DNA of 53,771 bases from Seohaeicola saemankumensis (GCF_021021435.1 NZ_JAINWI010000023.1:1-53771), one strand, 5' to 3'; shown: positions 43,642 to 51,489, numbered from the stretch's first letter. Made by a program: numbers and translations. The notes: a model not told the origin generated them from the letters alone.

Positions 43642-44526
43642 TCAGACCCCGTAGAGCCGGAACGTGTCGCGGCCGGTCAGTTCGCGCACTGCGCCGAGAT
43701 CGACCAACCGGTCACAAAGCCGCCGTGCGGACCGGTCCGGTAGTGGCAGGGACGCAGGCGCGACGGCATCTTGGGTCAGGAACATCGAGACGGCGGCCTC
43801 CGCGCCTTTGGCGCGCAGCTTCGGCGCGACCGCTTTGAGATGCGCTGCCCGACGCGCGAGGTCAGTTGAGAGACGCATGGCCTCGACCGCCGATGAGACG
43901 AGCGCACGATGACAAGCCGAGCGTAGGTCTTCGCCTCGCTTGCGCATGTCGGCCCGTTTCAAGCCTGCGGCCAGAAGCGGCACGACATGATCCCAACCAA
44001 GCGCCTGGGCGAGGGTCGCGTCAGCAAAGATGAGCGCGGGCACCTCGGCACGGGGGGCATCGTTGAGTACCGCCTCCAGCACCATTGCCGCGCGACTGAC
44101 CGGTGCCCCCTGCCCGGCATCGAGCCAACTCGCGATCTGATCACCCTGAAGTTCAGGCAGCGCCCGGACCAGAGCCTTCACGGTCACCGGCTTTTCCGTG
44201 GCGCGACGCCACGCCAGACAGGTTTCTCCTGCCGGGCCGGGCAGGTCGCCGGGACGCAGCAGATGGACCACGTCGCGCAATTCACCCGCCCGTTCCAGAC
44301 GACCCGAAAACGCGACACAAGCCTCGGCCGCGCGCAGCGCGAGCCGGTCCCGCAGCAAGGCCTGGGGGACAGGCTCGTATCCTAACACAAGATGCAGGTG
44401 GCTCAGTGCTGCGCCCGACAAAAACGCCACATCTTCAAGGGTTTCGGCGTGTGCCGAGGTGACCCAGGGCGGCATCCGGGGTACGCTGTCAGGGTCGCTG
44501 TCGAAGGTTGGCCGGGCATATGTCAT
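43642..44526 (-). CDS. DUF1403-like protein, complete
   Basis: 294 residues, mostly helical. Notable stretches are LEDVAFLSGAALSHLHLVLG, LPQ-like VPQALLRDRLALRAAEACVAFSGR, EVPALIFADATLAQALGWDHVVPLLAAGLKRADMRKRG and a C-terminal ARRLCDRLVDLGAVRELTGRDTFRLYGV that looks like a winged helix. It is first in an operon with the ScpB-like gene and divergent from the tyrosine recombinase, 114 bp away. It is typical of alphaproteobacterial plasmids in my recollection. Function unknown; partnership with the ScpB-like protein is proposed from spacing and conserved pairing. Confidence 0.8.
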   Translation of the reverse strand: MTYARPTFDSDPDSVPRMPPWVTSAHAETLEDVAFLSGAALSHLHLVLGYEPVPQALLRDRLALRAAEACVAFSGRLERAGELRDVVHLLRPGDLPGPAGETCLAWRRATEKPVTVKALVRALPELQGDQIASWLDAGQGAPVSRAAMVLEAVLNDAPRAEVPALIFADATLAQALGWDHVVPLLAAGLKRADMRKRGEDLRSACHRALVSSAVEAMRLSTDLARRAAHLKAVAPKLRAKGAEAAVSMFLTQDAVAPASLPLPDRSARRLCDRLVDLGAVRELTGRDTFRLYGV

Positions 44527-44605
44527 GCCACAACACTATCTCGCGGCGGCGCTTTTGACTACCAAATAGTGTCGAAACCGCCCCTCTTTGCCGAGCATTT
44601 CTACG

Positions 44606-44630
44606 TCCAATAACCTTGCGTTATCGGACA
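44606..44630. promoter_or_regulatory. Inverted repeat between DUF1403 and the tyrosine recombinase
   Basis: Arms GTCCAATAAC (44606-44615 region) and GTTATCGGAC, 9 of 10 bp symmetric around the 5-bp centre CTTGC, end 10 bp before the recombinase start. It can be an operator for the divergent genes. It also has the form of a tyrosine-recombinase core site (two roughly 10-bp arms around a short spacer). Confidence 0.55.
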
Positions 44631-44640
44631 TAAAAATGAT

Positions 44641-45792
44641 ATGCTGGGAAGCATGGGTAATCTCACAAATAACAGCACCAAAATCGAGGGTTCGGGCGGA
44701 TCTGAGTCCGGGATTTCGAGCTCAGCACCCCATACCGCGCCGAACAGTGACGAGCGCGACGAGAGAACCTCTCGGGACGGAACCTCAATCGCTCTGCCCG
44801 CCCATGTGGCCGGCTCCGGCGCACTCGACCGGCTGATCGACACCGCGCGCGACTACGCCGAGGCCTCTACAGCTGAGAACACCAACAAGGCCTACTCGGC
44901 CGACTGGAAACACTTCACCCGTTGGTGCCGGTTGAAAGGGACGGATCCCCTGCCCCCCTCGCCCGAGATGGTCGGGCTCTATGTGGCGGACCTGGCCGCC
45001 GCGACCGGGGCGTCCCCTGCTCTCTCGGTCTCCACTATTGAGCGCCGCCTCTCCGGCCTCGCTTGGAACTACAGGCAGCGGGGGTTCACTCTTGATCGCA
45101 AGGACCGCCATGTCGCCACCGTCCTGGCCGGGATTAAGCGCAAGCATGCGCGCCCACCGATTCAGAAAGAAGCAATCCTGCCTGAGGACATCCAGGCCAT
45201 GGTGGCCACCCTTCCCTACGATCTCCGCGGGCTCCGAGACCGGGCGATCTTGCTCTTGGGCTATGCAGGTGGCCTGCGCCGTTCAGAGGTGGTCTGCCTC
45301 GATGTGCATAAGGACGATACACCGGACTCCGGCGGTTGGGTCGAAGTCTTCGACGGCGGCGCCCTGCTCACCCTCAATGCCAAGACCGGATGGCGCGAGG
45401 TTGAGGTCGGGCGTGGCTCAAGCGACCAGACCTGTCCCGTCCACGCGCTTGAGCAATGGCTACACTTTGCGAAGATCGACTTTGGGCCGGTCTTCGTGCG
45501 CACCTCGCGGGACGGCAAGCGTGCCCTCGAGTCCCGCCTCTCCGACAAGCACATAGCGCGACTGATCAAGGCAACCGTTATGAAGAGTGGCATCAGATCC
45601 GATTTGCCGGAAGCCAAACGGTTGGCAATGTTCTCGGGGCATTCCTTGCGTGCCGGGCTCGCCTCGTCGGCAGAGGTTGATGAGCGCTATGTTCAAAAGC
45701 AACTCGGACATGCGTCGGCCGAGATGACCCGGCGCTACCAGCGCAGGCGCGACAGGTTCAGGGTGAACCTGACCAAAGCCGCAGGGCTGTGA
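44641..45792 (+). CDS. Tyrosine site-specific recombinase
   Basis: The 383-residue integrase has a core-binding domain (about 70-170) and a catalytic domain with the full set of active residues: Arg213 (GLRRSE), Lys248 (NAKTGW), His334 and Arg337 (SGHSLR), His357 (LGHAS) and nucleophile Tyr366 (RRYQRR). The first 60 residues are Ser/Gly-rich and probably disordered; Met5 is an alternative start. It is divergent from DUF1403/ScpB and adjacent to the transposon right end. Roles could be integration, cointegrate resolution for the TniABQ element, or plasmid dimer resolution. Confidence 0.9.
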   Translation: MLGSMGNLTNNSTKIEGSGGSESGISSSAPHTAPNSDERDERTSRDGTSIALPAHVAGSGALDRLIDTARDYAEASTAENTNKAYSADWKHFTRWCRLKGTDPLPPSPEMVGLYVADLAAATGASPALSVSTIERRLSGLAWNYRQRGFTLDRKDRHVATVLAGIKRKHARPPIQKEAILPEDIQAMVATLPYDLRGLRDRAILLLGYAGGLRRSEVVCLDVHKDDTPDSGGWVEVFDGGALLTLNAKTGWREVEVGRGSSDQTCPVHALEQWLHFAKIDFGPVFVRTSRDGKRALESRLSDKHIARLIKATVMKSGIRSDLPEAKRLAMFSGHSLRAGLASSAEVDERYVQKQLGHASAEMTRRYQRRRDRFRVNLTKAAGL

Positions 45793-45892
45793 AGCTCAGG
45801 AATCTTGACGCGTTGGTGAAGCGCTAAGATGAAATTCCAGCGCCTCAGTTTCAGCTTACGGCTACAATTGAAATCGGGAATTAAACGCGACA
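45793..45892. repeat. Right end of tniABQ unit 2
   Basis: The segment ends ...GAATTAAACGCGACA at 45892, so read inward it starts TGTCGCGTTTAATTCCCGAT. The same first 8 bases, TGTCGCGT, begin both ends of the transposon at 11248-14753. Inside it are repeated elements CTACAATTGAAATCG, TTTCAGCTTACG and AAGATGAAATTCC, probably transposase-binding sites. The DUF1612 homology of the neighbouring fragment stops exactly at this end. Confidence 0.72.
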
Positions 45893-46531
45893 GTGCTGCC
45901 CGAGCCCCGCTAGGCCCCATAGGTGAAAGCCCATAGCGGCGCGGGTGATCGGGTGCAGGTCATTGGCTTGCCCCATCAAATCCAGCCAGCCGCTCGCACG
46001 ATCCACGAACGGCTCGATCTCATCACTTAGGTTCTCGGGGTCACGACGGTCTAGGAAGGCGGACAGGTCCTGCTCTGGCCCCGGTCCACCCGTCAGCCGC
46101 CGCACTGCCCAACCGACACGCGCGAGCGCCGCGGTGTCGTCCTGCACGCCGGACAAGCGCATGGATATCCAAAGCGCCAGCCTATCCTGGCTGATGCGAT
46201 CACCCGCGAACCAGCTAAGGTCGGCAGCCTCGATCAGGGCAAGTCTGTGCCGCCATCCTTCCGGGCCCCGCTTTAGCCGTTCATCCAGGGCACCGAGGCG
46301 ACCGGCCACACGAGCAAGACGCGCGGCATGGCCCGCCTCTGCTTTCCGCCAATCCTCGAGGACTTCGGCTTCACACGGTTCGGCCCGTGGTCCGGGCGGC
46401 AAATAATCCGGCTCCTCTTCCATGGGACCGGGCAGGAACCAAAGATCGTCTTCAGACGCCTGTTCAACCTCCTCACCGTCGAGGATGAGAGCATCATAAT
46501 CATCATGCAAGACAGGCGCTTGAGGCTTCAT
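45893..46531 (-). pseudogene. DUF1612-like gene cut by the transposon end (N-terminal 212 residues)
   Basis: It begins MKPQAPVLHDDYDALILDGEE and aligns with the protein at 37739-38737 through SGWLDLMGQANDLHPITRAAMGFHLWGLAGLGQ, then enters the transposon end at 45892 and stops. The C-terminal winged helix is missing. The sequence differs clearly from the other copy, so it is a paralogue, not the other half of one gene. It shows the true N-terminus lost from the other copy. Confidence 0.82.
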
Positions 46532-46534
46532 ATG

Positions 46535-46556
46535 TGCAAAATATCTAAGTTTTGCA
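46535..46556. promoter_or_regulatory. Inverted repeat at the DUF1612-like start
   Basis: TGCAAAA (46535-46541) and TTTTGCA (46550-46556) form a perfect dyad with an 8-bp spacer immediately before the ATG at 46531. The spacing fits an operator for a winged-helix protein, perhaps the DUF1612-like protein itself. Confidence 0.45.
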
Positions 46557-46701
46557 TTTTACCCAAGAGTTTTGTCGGGATGCCTTCACGCTCCTTATAT
46601 AGCACGCACAGGCGATGGTCGGCGAGGGCACTCTGATCGCGCTGACCGCACAGAAACCAAGGGCTTTGTGTTGAGCAGGGCCACAGAGTGCACCCTTGCA
46701 T

Positions 46702-46715
46702 CCGTTTGCAAACGG
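46702..46715. promoter_or_regulatory. Palindrome upstream of the serine resolvase (res or operator candidate)
   Basis: CCGTTTGCAAACGG is a perfect 14-bp palindrome 46 bp before the resolvase start. AAACTGCAAAAC (46737-46748) partly repeats its half-site. Resolvase genes usually lie next to their res site and are repressed through it, so this is the natural place for one. Confidence 0.45.
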
Positions 46716-46760
46716 TCGTTTATTGGTGGTATATGAAACTGCAAAACAGGCCCCTACCCC

Positions 46761-47669
46761 GTGCCCCTTATCGGCTACGCTCGCGTTTCAACCGAAGATC
46801 AGACCCCCCTGCCCCAGTCGCAGGCCCTGAAATCCGCAGGCTGCGCCGAGATCCATGAAGAACAGGCCTCGGGTGGCAATCGTGCGCGGCCGGTGCTGGC
46901 GCGGGTGTTGGAACGCATCGGCAAGGGCGACACGCTGGTCGTCGTGCGCATTGATCGTCTGGCGCGATCGCTGTCGCATCTCTTGGAGGTGATCGAGCGG
47001 CTTGAGGCGAAGGGCGCGTTCTTTCGCTCCATTCAAGATCCGATCGACACTGCCTCGCCCCAGGGCAAGTTCACGCTGCAGGTTCTGGGGGCCGCGGCCG
47101 AGTTTGAACGCGCCCTGATACGGGAACGCACGAAGGCCGGCTTGGCGAGTGCAAGGACCAGAGGACGCGTGGGTGGCAATCCAGGCCTGCGCGCACGAGA
47201 CCCTGCCGCACAGCGCAAGGTGCGGCTGGCGCGACAGGACAGCTACATGGAACGTCTGAACAAGACGGCACAAGACTGGGTGCCCCATGTTCGTCGCCTC
47301 CGGCCTGACCTGGCCTGGGAAGACGTGGTGCGCATCATCAACGCCCCCCTGCCCCGCGAGCGCCATTGGACGCAGAGCCGGCTGCTCCGCGCCGTGAAGG
47401 CCTATGTCCGCGACGGCTTCCTGCCTGCCAAGGTGCTGGCCCGCGCCGGGCGCCGCGAAACGGACGATCGCCTGCCCGCCATTATTGCTGGCATCAAGGG
47501 CGCAGATCCCGACATCACGCTTCAAGCGATCTGTGAACGGCTGGAATCTATGCGTGAACGCACGCCTCGTGGCCGATCAAGATGGCAGCCGTCTTCGGTG
47601 AAAATGCTGTTGGAGCGGGCGGAACGACTTGGCCTCATGCCGTACGAATCGAGCCAAGATCTGATGTAG
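46761..47669 (+). CDS. Serine resolvase (small serine recombinase with extended C-terminus)
   Basis: The catalytic domain has GYARVSTEDQ with Ser10 and Arg8, VVVRIDRLARSLSHL and the long E-helix region FTLQVLGAAAEFERALIRERTKAGL. A C-terminal extension of about 170 residues (302 in total, versus about 185 in Tn3 resolvases) carries helix-turn-helix-like blocks. Location next to repABC suggests plasmid multimer resolution. It is transcribed toward repA. Confidence 0.88.
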   Translation: MPLIGYARVSTEDQTPLPQSQALKSAGCAEIHEEQASGGNRARPVLARVLERIGKGDTLVVVRIDRLARSLSHLLEVIERLEAKGAFFRSIQDPIDTASPQGKFTLQVLGAAAEFERALIRERTKAGLASARTRGRVGGNPGLRARDPAAQRKVRLARQDSYMERLNKTAQDWVPHVRRLRPDLAWEDVVRIINAPLPRERHWTQSRLLRAVKAYVRDGFLPAKVLARAGRRETDDRLPAIIAGIKGADPDITLQAICERLESMRERTPRGRSRWQPSSVKMLLERAERLGLMPYESSQDLM

Positions 47670-48010
47670 CTTCTGACCCGAATCCAAAAAATTTCACCGG
47701 GAGAAAACTCCGCAGGAGGCAGAAAGTGCCATTAGTTGCTTGGGGTTAGCTGCTAATGTGCCAACTCAACAGAGTAGCGACTCGATTCGGTTAGATTTGT
47801 ATTTAATATATCTATATCAATGACTTGCTGAGTTTTTTACCCGGCAACACCTATAGGTGTTGTGGATAACTTTCACACTACATTTAGATTCTTCTTGCCG
47901 GACTCACTGGATCGTGGCATTCCCATTCTGACGGCAAAAAGCGTCAGACACGCTGTACACCGTCAGAATGACTAAGAGCCTCAACAGAGGCCGAGAGTGG
48001 GCGGCAGGAC
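47670..48010. other. repA upstream region with palindromes, AT-rich tract and DnaA box
   Basis: No gene. An AT-rich stretch (TTTGTATTTAATATATCTAT, about 47797-47816) is followed by a perfect 18-bp palindrome CAACACCTATAGGTGTTG (47845-47862). This abuts a perfect DnaA box, TTATCCACA on the minus strand (47861-47869). Next is a perfect 11-bp inverted repeat CATTCTGACGG / CCGTCAGAATG (47924-47934, 47960-47970) with GCGTCAGACACGC between the arms. These can serve as RepA/RepB operators, parS-like sites or parts of an origin. Confidence 0.6.
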
Positions 48011-49210
48011 ATGGATGATCGTAACATTGGATACACGCAAGGCATAGGCTCTTCCGATATCGGAGCATTTGCCGACAATCTGGCTGAGTCTTTGGATCGC
48101 CAGATGAAGATCGCTTTCGAACCCGAGGAACGAAAGTCCCTACGCCGCTTCAGTTCCACCGAAGTCGCCGGCCTCCTGCGCGTAAGCACATCTAACCTGC
48201 GCAACCGGCACAAGGACGGAAGCTTCCCGGAAGTGCATACAGACAACCGCGGACACCGGTTCTACACAGCCCAAGAGATTGATGAGTTGCGCGATGTTCT
48301 TGGACGCACTGGAAAGAACGCAGAAAGCTACCGCCCAGGTCGACGTGATGGCGATCGTCTCCAGGTGATATCCGTCGTCAACTTCAAAGGCGGTTCATCA
48401 AAGACTACTGCAACGATTCATCTTGCGCAAAGGTATGCCTTGCGCGGTTACCGCGTGCTGGTCCTAGACCTCGATCCGCAAGCAAGTTTGACCACGTTTT
48501 TCGGCTTTCGGCCCGAGCTTGAGTTCGCCGATGGCGGCACAATCTATGATGCTTTGAGATATGAGGACCAAGTTCCTCTCTCGAAAGTCATCCAAAAGAC
48601 CTACTTCCATAAGCTCGACATGGTGCCCGCCGGTTTGATGCTCTCGGAGTACGAAACCGAGACCGCAAACGCTCTCGCCCGTCGCGTACAACCCATCTTT
48701 GCAGAGCGCCTCGCCTTGGCGCTTGAAGAGGTTGAGGCAAACTACGACATCGTCCTGATCGACTGCCCGCCTCAGCTTGGGTTTCTAACCCTGACTGCGC
48801 TGGCAGCCTCGACGGGGCTTTTGGTTACCGTGATACCTGGCATGCTTGACATCGCATCCATGAGCCAATTCCTGAAGCTTGCTTCAGAAACGGTCAAGGC
48901 GGTGGAGGAAGCCATCGGTCGGCGTGTCACATGGGATTTTGTCAAGTTCCTGATTACCAGATATGAACCGTCGGACGGGCCGCAGACCCAAATGGCAGGC
49001 TACCTGAGATCAATTCTGGCAGGTCAGGTCATGACAGAACCGATGCTTAAGTCTACGGCGATCTCCGACGCTGGGATGACCCAGCAGACCGTCTACGAAG
49101 TCGATCCAAGCCAGTTCATCAGAAAGACAATTGATCGCGCCCTGACAAGCGTGAACGGCGTTGGCGATGAGCTGGAGCAGACGATCCAAATGGCATGGGG
49201 GCGTCGCTGA
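48011..49210 (+). CDS. repA: Plasmid partitioning ATPase RepA (ParA type)
   Basis: The 399-residue protein has an N-terminal helix-turn-helix (FSSTEVAGLLRVSTSNLRNRHK, about 53-74), deviant Walker A VNFKGGSSKTTA (about 121-132), LDLDPQASL and VLIDCPPQLGF. It drives partition and, as in other repABC systems, represses the operon with RepB. AGGA is 4 bases before the ATG. It overlaps repB (TGATG). Confidence 0.94.
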   Translation: MDDRNIGYTQGIGSSDIGAFADNLAESLDRQMKIAFEPEERKSLRRFSSTEVAGLLRVSTSNLRNRHKDGSFPEVHTDNRGHRFYTAQEIDELRDVLGRTGKNAESYRPGRRDGDRLQVISVVNFKGGSSKTTATIHLAQRYALRGYRVLVLDLDPQASLTTFFGFRPELEFADGGTIYDALRYEDQVPLSKVIQKTYFHKLDMVPAGLMLSEYETETANALARRVQPIFAERLALALEEVEANYDIVLIDCPPQLGFLTLTALAASTGLLVTVIPGMLDIASMSQFLKLASETVKAVEEAIGRRVTWDFVKFLITRYEPSDGPQTQMAGYLRSILAGQVMTEPMLKSTAISDAGMTQQTVYEVDPSQFIRKTIDRALTSVNGVGDELEQTIQMAWGRR

Positions 49211-50178
49211 TGGGGCGAAACATCTTCAACCAGCCTCCAAAGGATGAGACGGAGAGCGCAGCCCCCTCCCCTACCCCACCAAGAGCGGCAAAGCTGCCGG
49301 GATCTGTTGGCGGATTGCGTGACTCGTTGCGCGAGATCACTGCAAACTCGATCCGCGACATCAAGCCCGATCAGATTGATATGGATGGGCTGCGCGATCG
49401 GTTGGTGCTCGAAGATTCCAGCATAGATGAATTAGCCGAGAGTATCGCCAAGCATGGCCAACAAGTGCCCATCATGGTCCGTCCATCTGCCCAACCGGAC
49501 AGATACCGCATCATCTACGGCCGCCGCAGGCTTGCGGCGATCCGCAAGGTCGGTGGAACGGTCAAGGCAATTGTTCGAACCTTGGATGATGACGCTTCTC
49601 TGATCGCTCAAGGCCAGGAGAACAACCTCAGGCTTGACCCGTCTTTCATAGAAAAGTCACTGTTTATCAAAGAGATGCAGGAATCCGGCTACAAACCCGG
49701 TGTCATCCAGGACGCTCTGGGTCTGACCCGGCAAGGCGTATCCAACCACAGGGTCGTCATAGAACAACTGCCAGACGGTCTTGTTCAACTCATCGGGCCA
49801 GCACATGGGATCGGACGACGGCAGTGGAGTGATCTGGCTGCCTTATCGGTGAAGGTAGATTTGGTGGACGCCGCCAAAGAGGCGCTCGCCACTCTGCCCG
49901 ACGACACACCTAGTTCCGAAAAGTTCCAAGCGGTCTATTTGGCTTGCTCGAGCAAAGCACGTAGCGACAAGAAGCCGCCCAATCGTGGCCTGACGTCGGT
50001 CATCAAAGATGAGAACGGCAGTTCATTGGGCACGCTGACAGTCGATAAGAAGGCGATCGCTATCAAGGTCACCAAGAAGGACAATCCAGAATTCGGCCAA
50101 TGGCTCGAAGAACACGCGGAAGCTACGCTTTTGCAACTCTTCGTACAGTGGCGGAATGAGAGAGGCTCTGGGTCCTAA
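49210..50178 (+). CDS. repB: Plasmid partitioning protein RepB (ParB type)
   Basis: The 322-residue DNA-binding protein starts MGRNIFNQPP, as is common for RepB. The ParB N-domain has SIDELAESIAKHGQQVPIMVRP and YGRRRLAAIR plus AQGQENNLRLD; a central helix-turn-helix is at IQDALGLTRQGVSNHRVVIEQLP. The start at 49210 (overlap with the repA stop) is preferred to 49195. It should bind the palindromes described at 51474-51598 or upstream of repA. Confidence 0.93.
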   Translation: MGRNIFNQPPKDETESAAPSPTPPRAAKLPGSVGGLRDSLREITANSIRDIKPDQIDMDGLRDRLVLEDSSIDELAESIAKHGQQVPIMVRPSAQPDRYRIIYGRRRLAAIRKVGGTVKAIVRTLDDDASLIAQGQENNLRLDPSFIEKSLFIKEMQESGYKPGVIQDALGLTRQGVSNHRVVIEQLPDGLVQLIGPAHGIGRRQWSDLAALSVKVDLVDAAKEALATLPDDTPSSEKFQAVYLACSSKARSDKKPPNRGLTSVIKDENGSSLGTLTVDKKAIAIKVTKKDNPEFGQWLEEHAEATLLQLFVQWRNERGSGS

Positions 50179-50227
50179 CCCAGGCCACACAGAGCAACAC
50201 GAGCAGAGGAGAAAAGCGAAGACCCGA

Positions 50228-50281
50228 AAGAAAAGAGCCCCCCAAAGTTTCCCCTGGAGAGCCCTCATCATCTGATTAGCA
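50228..50281 (-). ncRNA. Antisense ctRNA (incompatibility RNA) in the repB-repC gap
   Basis: On the minus strand TTGACC (50310-50315) and TACATC (50287-50292) are separated by 17 bp, a good promoter. About 15-45 bases downstream the transcript can fold with GGGCUCUCC (50256-50264) pairing to GGGGGGCUC (50235-50243), counting three GU pairs, and runs into UUUU. This predicts an RNA of about 50 nt opposite the repC leader, as known for repABC ctRNAs (incA). The dyad CACCGATTCGGTG (50320-50332) lies just upstream. Confidence 0.7.
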
Positions 50282-50416
50282 TCTTTGATGTAGCAATCTC
50301 CAGCATACCGGTCAAGAGTCACCGATTCGGTGGACTGATATTTTTTGCCTTTTTCCGCGAAAATTCGAGGAAAGAGACGGGGAAGTTGTGGGCCGAACGG
50401 TCGTCGTGAACAAGCC

Positions 50417-51472
50417 ATGGCATTTACAAAACTCTCGATCGAAGCCGCAGGTGCTGATGCAACCCGCGAATCATTTCCCCCATCTGAAACCGACGTCTGG
50501 ACCATCTTCAGAGCCCTGAGAGATGCACGCAGCGTGTTTGGTCTACGTCCTGGCCACATACAGACACTTCAAGCAATGCTCAGTTTTCTGAAACCTGGCC
50601 ATGGCGAAACGGTTTTTGCGTCGAACAATTCACTTTGCCAGCGCGTTGGCGGAATCGACGAACGGACACTCCGCAGGCACATCAACCGCTTCGTTGAACT
50701 CGGATTCATAAAGCGCAATGACAGCTCGAACCGAAAACGCTACCGCGTTCGCTCATCCGGCGGGGAGTGCATCAGTTATGGATTGTCTCTCACCCCCCTG
50801 CTCCAACGTGCGAGCGAGCTTATAGCCATCGCGCAAGAGATCGAGAATAACCGGCGAGATCGGATATTTGTCCGCAAACAAATCCTTACAAAGCTCGCCC
50901 ATTTGGAAGAGCACGATCCTAGCAACGCATTCATCAACCACGCACGGAAAGCTCTACGCAGGAAGCTGAGCCTCCCCGAATACCACGCTCTGCTCGCCAA
51001 TACAGATGAAGAATGCCAGAGTTTATCTACCCCGGATGATCCGCCTGAAACTATGGAATTGCCCGCCAATGACGGACAAACTGTCCGGCATCAATCTAAG
51101 TCTGAAGAAGAAAAAAAAGATTTAGATAGCAACATAGCCCTTGAGGCCCTGAAACCAGACTTGCTGACCTCAGTCTGCAATCAGGCGACATCGTTCTCCA
51201 CAGAGAGACTTAGAAACTGGTTGGACATTGAAAATCATGCTCGAACACTTGCACCCATGATGGGCATTCACCCAGAGACTTTCGAGAAAGCCAAGAGTTC
51301 TGTAGGAGCTCAGAAAGCGTCATGCGCGATCTTCATCATGCTACAGCTTGGAAAACGCATCAGGGATTTTGGGGCGTATTTTCACAGTATCACCCTGGGT
51401 CAAAGGCAAAACCAATTTGATCCATTAGCTTTGATCAAGCGACTGTCCGAAACCAATGATCGAACTGTCTAA
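50417..51472 (+). CDS. repC: Plasmid replication initiator RepC
   Basis: About 351 residues (a longer frame starts at 50345). The N-terminal replication domain has ETDVWTIFRALRDARSVFGLRPGHIQTLQAMLSFL and the winged helix FASNNSLCQRVGGIDERTLRRHINRFVELGFI. The C-terminal domain after a charged AT-rich linker contains ASCAIFIMLQLGKRIRDFGAYFHSITLG. In repABC plasmids the origin lies inside repC; the A-rich stretch around 51098-51130 is the likely site. Expression is expected to be limited by the ctRNA at 50228-50281. Confidence 0.93.
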   Translation: MAFTKLSIEAAGADATRESFPPSETDVWTIFRALRDARSVFGLRPGHIQTLQAMLSFLKPGHGETVFASNNSLCQRVGGIDERTLRRHINRFVELGFIKRNDSSNRKRYRVRSSGGECISYGLSLTPLLQRASELIAIAQEIENNRRDRIFVRKQILTKLAHLEEHDPSNAFINHARKALRRKLSLPEYHALLANTDEECQSLSTPDDPPETMELPANDGQTVRHQSKSEEEKKDLDSNIALEALKPDLLTSVCNQATSFSTERLRNWLDIENHARTLAPMMGIHPETFEKAKSSVGAQKASCAIFIMLQLGKRIRDFGAYFHSITLGQRQNQFDPLALIKRLSETNDRTV

Positions 51473-51473
51473 T

Positions 51474-51489
51474 GTCCACCGCGGTGGAC
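51474..51489. repeat. parS-like palindrome 1
   Basis: GTCCACCGCGGTGGAC, a perfect 16-bp palindrome starting 1 bp after the repC stop. An identical copy lies at 51583. Paired 16-bp palindromes next to repC are the usual form of repABC centromeres. Confidence 0.75.

Noticed and set aside
44294-44310. ACGCGACA inside DUF1403 as another transposon end
   Set aside because: It is within an intact coding sequence conserved between copies, with no adjacent repeats; chance match.
37739-46531. The two DUF1612 pieces as halves of one gene split by unit 2
   Set aside because: They overlap in sequence over about 185 residues and differ in many positions, so they are separate paralogues.
48011-51472. Chromosomal parAB locus
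   Set aside because: The gene order repA-repB-repC, the repB-repC gap with an antisense promoter, and an authentic RepC show a plasmid replicon.
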